Shown here: one piece after another, positions 62,156 to 64,000 of the stretch | How the letters are laid out: each line of letters begins with the position of its first letter | How positions within the stretch are numbered: position 1 is the stretch's first letter | Notes under the pieces: model-generated | Databases searched by the model: none | What the model was told of the DNA's origin: nothing | What the model saw: the letters and a program-made list of their open reading frames with translations, nothing else | NCBI RefSeq assembly: GCF_001428385.1 | Contig: NZ_LMSK01000001.1 | Coordinates: forward strand, 373,355-437,354 | Direction: 5' to 3' | DNA: 64,000 nt | Source of the DNA: Rhodanobacter sp. Soil772 | Lineage (GTDB): Bacteria; Pseudomonadota; Gammaproteobacteria; Xanthomonadales; Rhodanobacteraceae | Position numbers and translations under genes: made by a program

Positions 62156-64000
62156 ATGAATCGTCGGGTCGGGGGCTGGTGTTCGCTGGTGCTTGTGATG
62201 TGCGGCCTGCTGGCGTTTGCGCCGGCGCGCGCGCTCGACCCCGATCGTGCGATCGGGCAGCTGACCCACGTCTGGTACGAGAACCAGCTGCCGCAAGGCA
62301 CGGTGCTGTCCATCGCGCAGCGCCGGGATGGCTCGATCTGGCTGGCGACGTACGGCGGGCTGGTCCACTACAGCGGGGCGGAGTTCGACAACATCGACCC
62401 GCGCGTGGCGCCGGTGCTGAAAAGCACGGCGATCACCGCGGTGCATGTCGATCGCGATGGCACGCTGTGGGTCGGCACGCTGAACGGCGGGCTCTACCGC
62501 AGCCGCGGGCGCGAACTGGAGCAGGTGGCGCTGCCCGCGAACATCAAGAGCGTGTTCGGCATCGTGCAGGACCGCGGCGGCGTGCTTTGGCTGACCACCA
62601 ACGCCGGCGTCGCGCGGATGGATGCGAAGGGCATCCGCCTGCTCGACGAGGAACACGGGTTTCCGCCACGCGGGTTCTATCGCGGGATCGTGGCCGATGC
62701 GGTGGGCGGGGTATGGATCGCCGCCGACGGCGTCGGCGTCGTGCACTGGCATGACGGCCGGGTCGAGACGTTCGACACCCGGCGCGGCCTGCCGACCAAC
62801 GCCGTCTACAGCCTGGCGATCGACCACGACGGCGCGGTATGGGCCGGCACGCAGGCCGGGCCGGTGCGCTATCGCGACGGGCGTTTCGAGCGCGACCCGC
62901 GCGCGGCCGCGCTGGACGGGAAGCGCATCTATTCGCTGTTCGGCGACCGCGACGGCAGCATGTGGTTCGCGCCGCTCGGCATGGGCATCTGCCGCCTGAC
63001 GGCCGCACGCTTCGATTGCGACGACACGCTCAGCGGCATGGCCGGCGAGACCGTGCGGTCGATGTTCGAGGATCGCGAAGGCAACCTGTGGATGGGGACG
63101 ACGTCGAGCGGCGTGCATCGCTTCAGCGACTCGAAGCTCGTCACCGTCACCGGAAAGATGGATTCCAACGCGGTGCGCGCCGTGTACCAGGATCGCGCGG
63201 GCACGCTCTGGGTCGGCACCGACGGCTCGGGCCTCGCGCGTTACGAGGACCTGAAGCTGGTGCCGGCGACGGCGATCAACGCGAAGCTGCCGAGCCTGCT
63301 GCTGCGTGCGATCCAGTCCGATGCCGCCGGCAACCTGTGGGTGGCGTCGACCGAAGGGGTGAGCCGGATCGCGCCCGATGGCACGGTGCGCAATTTCGGC
63401 ATCGGCGACGGCCTGCCCGGCACGATCGTGTTTGCGTTTGCGCCCAGCCGCGATGGCGGCATGTGGGTGGGCACGTTGCAAGGCGTGGCGAAGATCAGTG
63501 GCGACAAGGTCAGCGTGGTCCAGGGCACGCATGGCGACGACACGCGCGCGCTGTACGAGGATCCGGCCGGGCGTTTGTGGATCGGCGAGCGCAGCGGCTT
63601 GCGCTGCCTGCAGGGCGGGGTGGTCGACCGCTGCGGCACCGACGGCCTGCCGGGCATGAGCGTGTTCGCCTTCCATCCCGAACCCGGCGGCGACCTGTGG
63701 CTCGGCACCAGCCTGGGCCTGATGCGTGTCCGCGGCTCGTCGGTGGAGGCCTTCACCCAGCGGGCGGACTTCTATGGCGACGCGGTGTTCGCCATGCTCG
63801 ACGACGGCGATGGCCACTTCTGGGTGAGCTCGAACCGCGGCATCGCGCGATTCGCGTGGGCCGACATCGATGCGCTCGACCGCGGCGCGGCAGCGAAAAT
63901 CCAGCCCCGCTGGTACGGCAAGAACGACGGCATGCTGTCGCAGCAGGCCAACGGCGCCTCGCAGACGCCGGCGTGGCGCACCCGCGACGGGCGGATGTGG
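62156..64000 (+). CDS. Two-component-type beta-propeller sensor protein, N-terminal part (cut by window end)
   Basis: 615 codons are open to the last base, no stop. The signal peptide SLVLVMCGLLAFAPARALD is followed by a long series of Reg_prop repeats (QRRDGSIWLATYGGLVHYS, DRDGTLWVGTLNGGLYRS, DHDGAVWAGTQAGPVRY, DREGNLWMGTTSSGVHRFS, DRAGTLWVGTDGSGLARYE, DAAGNLWVASTEGVSRI), spaced about 40-45 residues. These build a periplasmic beta-propeller. A Y_Y_Y domain, a membrane helix and a histidine kinase or GGDEF domain normally follow and should lie to the right. The neighbour at 60078 makes cyclic di-GMP, so a GGDEF end would fit but is not seen. Confidence 0.92.
   Translation, partial: MNRRVGGWCSLVLVMCGLLAFAPARALDPDRAIGQLTHVWYENQLPQGTVLSIAQRRDGSIWLATYGGLVHYSGAEFDNIDPRVAPVLKSTAITAVHVDRDGTLWVGTLNGGLYRSRGRELEQVALPANIKSVFGIVQDRGGVLWLTTNAGVARMDAKGIRLLDEEHGFPPRGFYRGIVADAVGGVWIAADGVGVVHWHDGRVETFDTRRGLPTNAVYSLAIDHDGAVWAGTQAGPVRYRDGRFERDPRAAALDGKRIYSLFGDRDGSMWFAPLGMGICRLTAARFDCDDTLSGMAGETVRSMFEDREGNLWMGTTSSGVHRFSDSKLVTVTGKMDSNAVRAVYQDRAGTLWVGTDGSGLARYEDLKLVPATAINAKLPSLLLRAIQSDAAGNLWVASTEGVSRIAPDGTVRNFGIGDGLPGTIVFAFAPSRDGGMWVGTLQGVAKISGDKVSVVQGTHGDDTRALYEDPAGRLWIGERSGLRCLQGGVVDRCGTDGLPGMSVFAFHPEPGGDLWLGTSLGLMRVRGSSVEAFTQRADFYGDAVFAMLDDGDGHFWVSSNRGIARFAWADIDALDRGAAAKIQPRWYGKNDGMLSQQANGASQTPAWRTRDGRMW

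Overview
The window looks like chromosomal DNA of a high-GC gammaproteobacterium of the Xanthomonadales/Lysobacterales, probably the Rhodanobacter-Dyella-Luteibacter group. The reasons are the comEC-exbB-exbD-msbA-lpxK gene order, a single LolC-type permease with LolD, a DUF1674 factor next to sdhCDAB, a kynurenine 3-monooxygenase, and many short palindromic repeats of kinds common in this order. The placement comes from family resemblance only; no rRNA or tRNA gene was seen.

Layout. 1-3617: end of a type II secretion operon (gspD partial, gspE, gspF). 3735-7354: DUF3293 protein, kynurenine monooxygenase and a secreted M4 metalloprotease, a plausible type II cargo. 7568-8941: polyhydroxybutyrate genes phaB and phaR. 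9023-9294: a MITE-like element. 9292-14078: a marR-outer-membrane-factor-emrA-emrB efflux operon. 14156-18007: tatD, two glycine-zipper lipoproteins, a SleB-like hydrolase and ygfZ. 18138-22738: succinate dehydrogenase with three accessory genes (SDHAF4-like, sdhE, ygfX). 22837-31269: envelope biogenesis (lolC, lolD, comEC, exbB, exbD, msbA, lpxK). 31206-35595: hutI, a GNAT-nitrilase fusion and hutF. 35708-40986: DoxX, transporters, an NPP-type phosphodiesterase and small proteins. 41074-43085: alkylation repair (ogt, ada-alkA fusion). 43289-46248: an exported protein, an NTF2-like protein, cytochrome b561 and a catalase-family peroxidase. 46460-48130: hutU.

48131 to about 53400 is an AT-richer accessory island behind hutU. 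It holds a tight three-gene cluster ending in a PD-(D/E)XK-like nuclease (48261-50379), a DUF4062 protein with an unknown partner (50546-52209), and two orphan genes. This is the best candidate for an undescribed, possibly defensive, system. 53611-60000 is repeat-rich: a 14-unit array of 21-22 bp hairpin units, several palindromic repeats, a 133 bp MITE with an 11 bp target duplication, and single-gene cassettes (TPR protein, YdeI-like, arr, two VOC proteins, GST). The window ends with a membrane diguanylate cyclase, a DUF1428 protein and a partial beta-propeller sensor.

How the genes work together. GspDEF would help export the M4 protease. SdhC-D-A-B needs flavin attachment help from SdhE and the SDHAF4-like protein. 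LolCD, ExbBD, MsbA and LpxK serve outer-membrane assembly. HutU, HutI and HutF are consecutive histidine-degradation steps but lie at separate places. The catalase-family peroxidase and b561 overlap by 4 bp and probably share electrons against peroxide.
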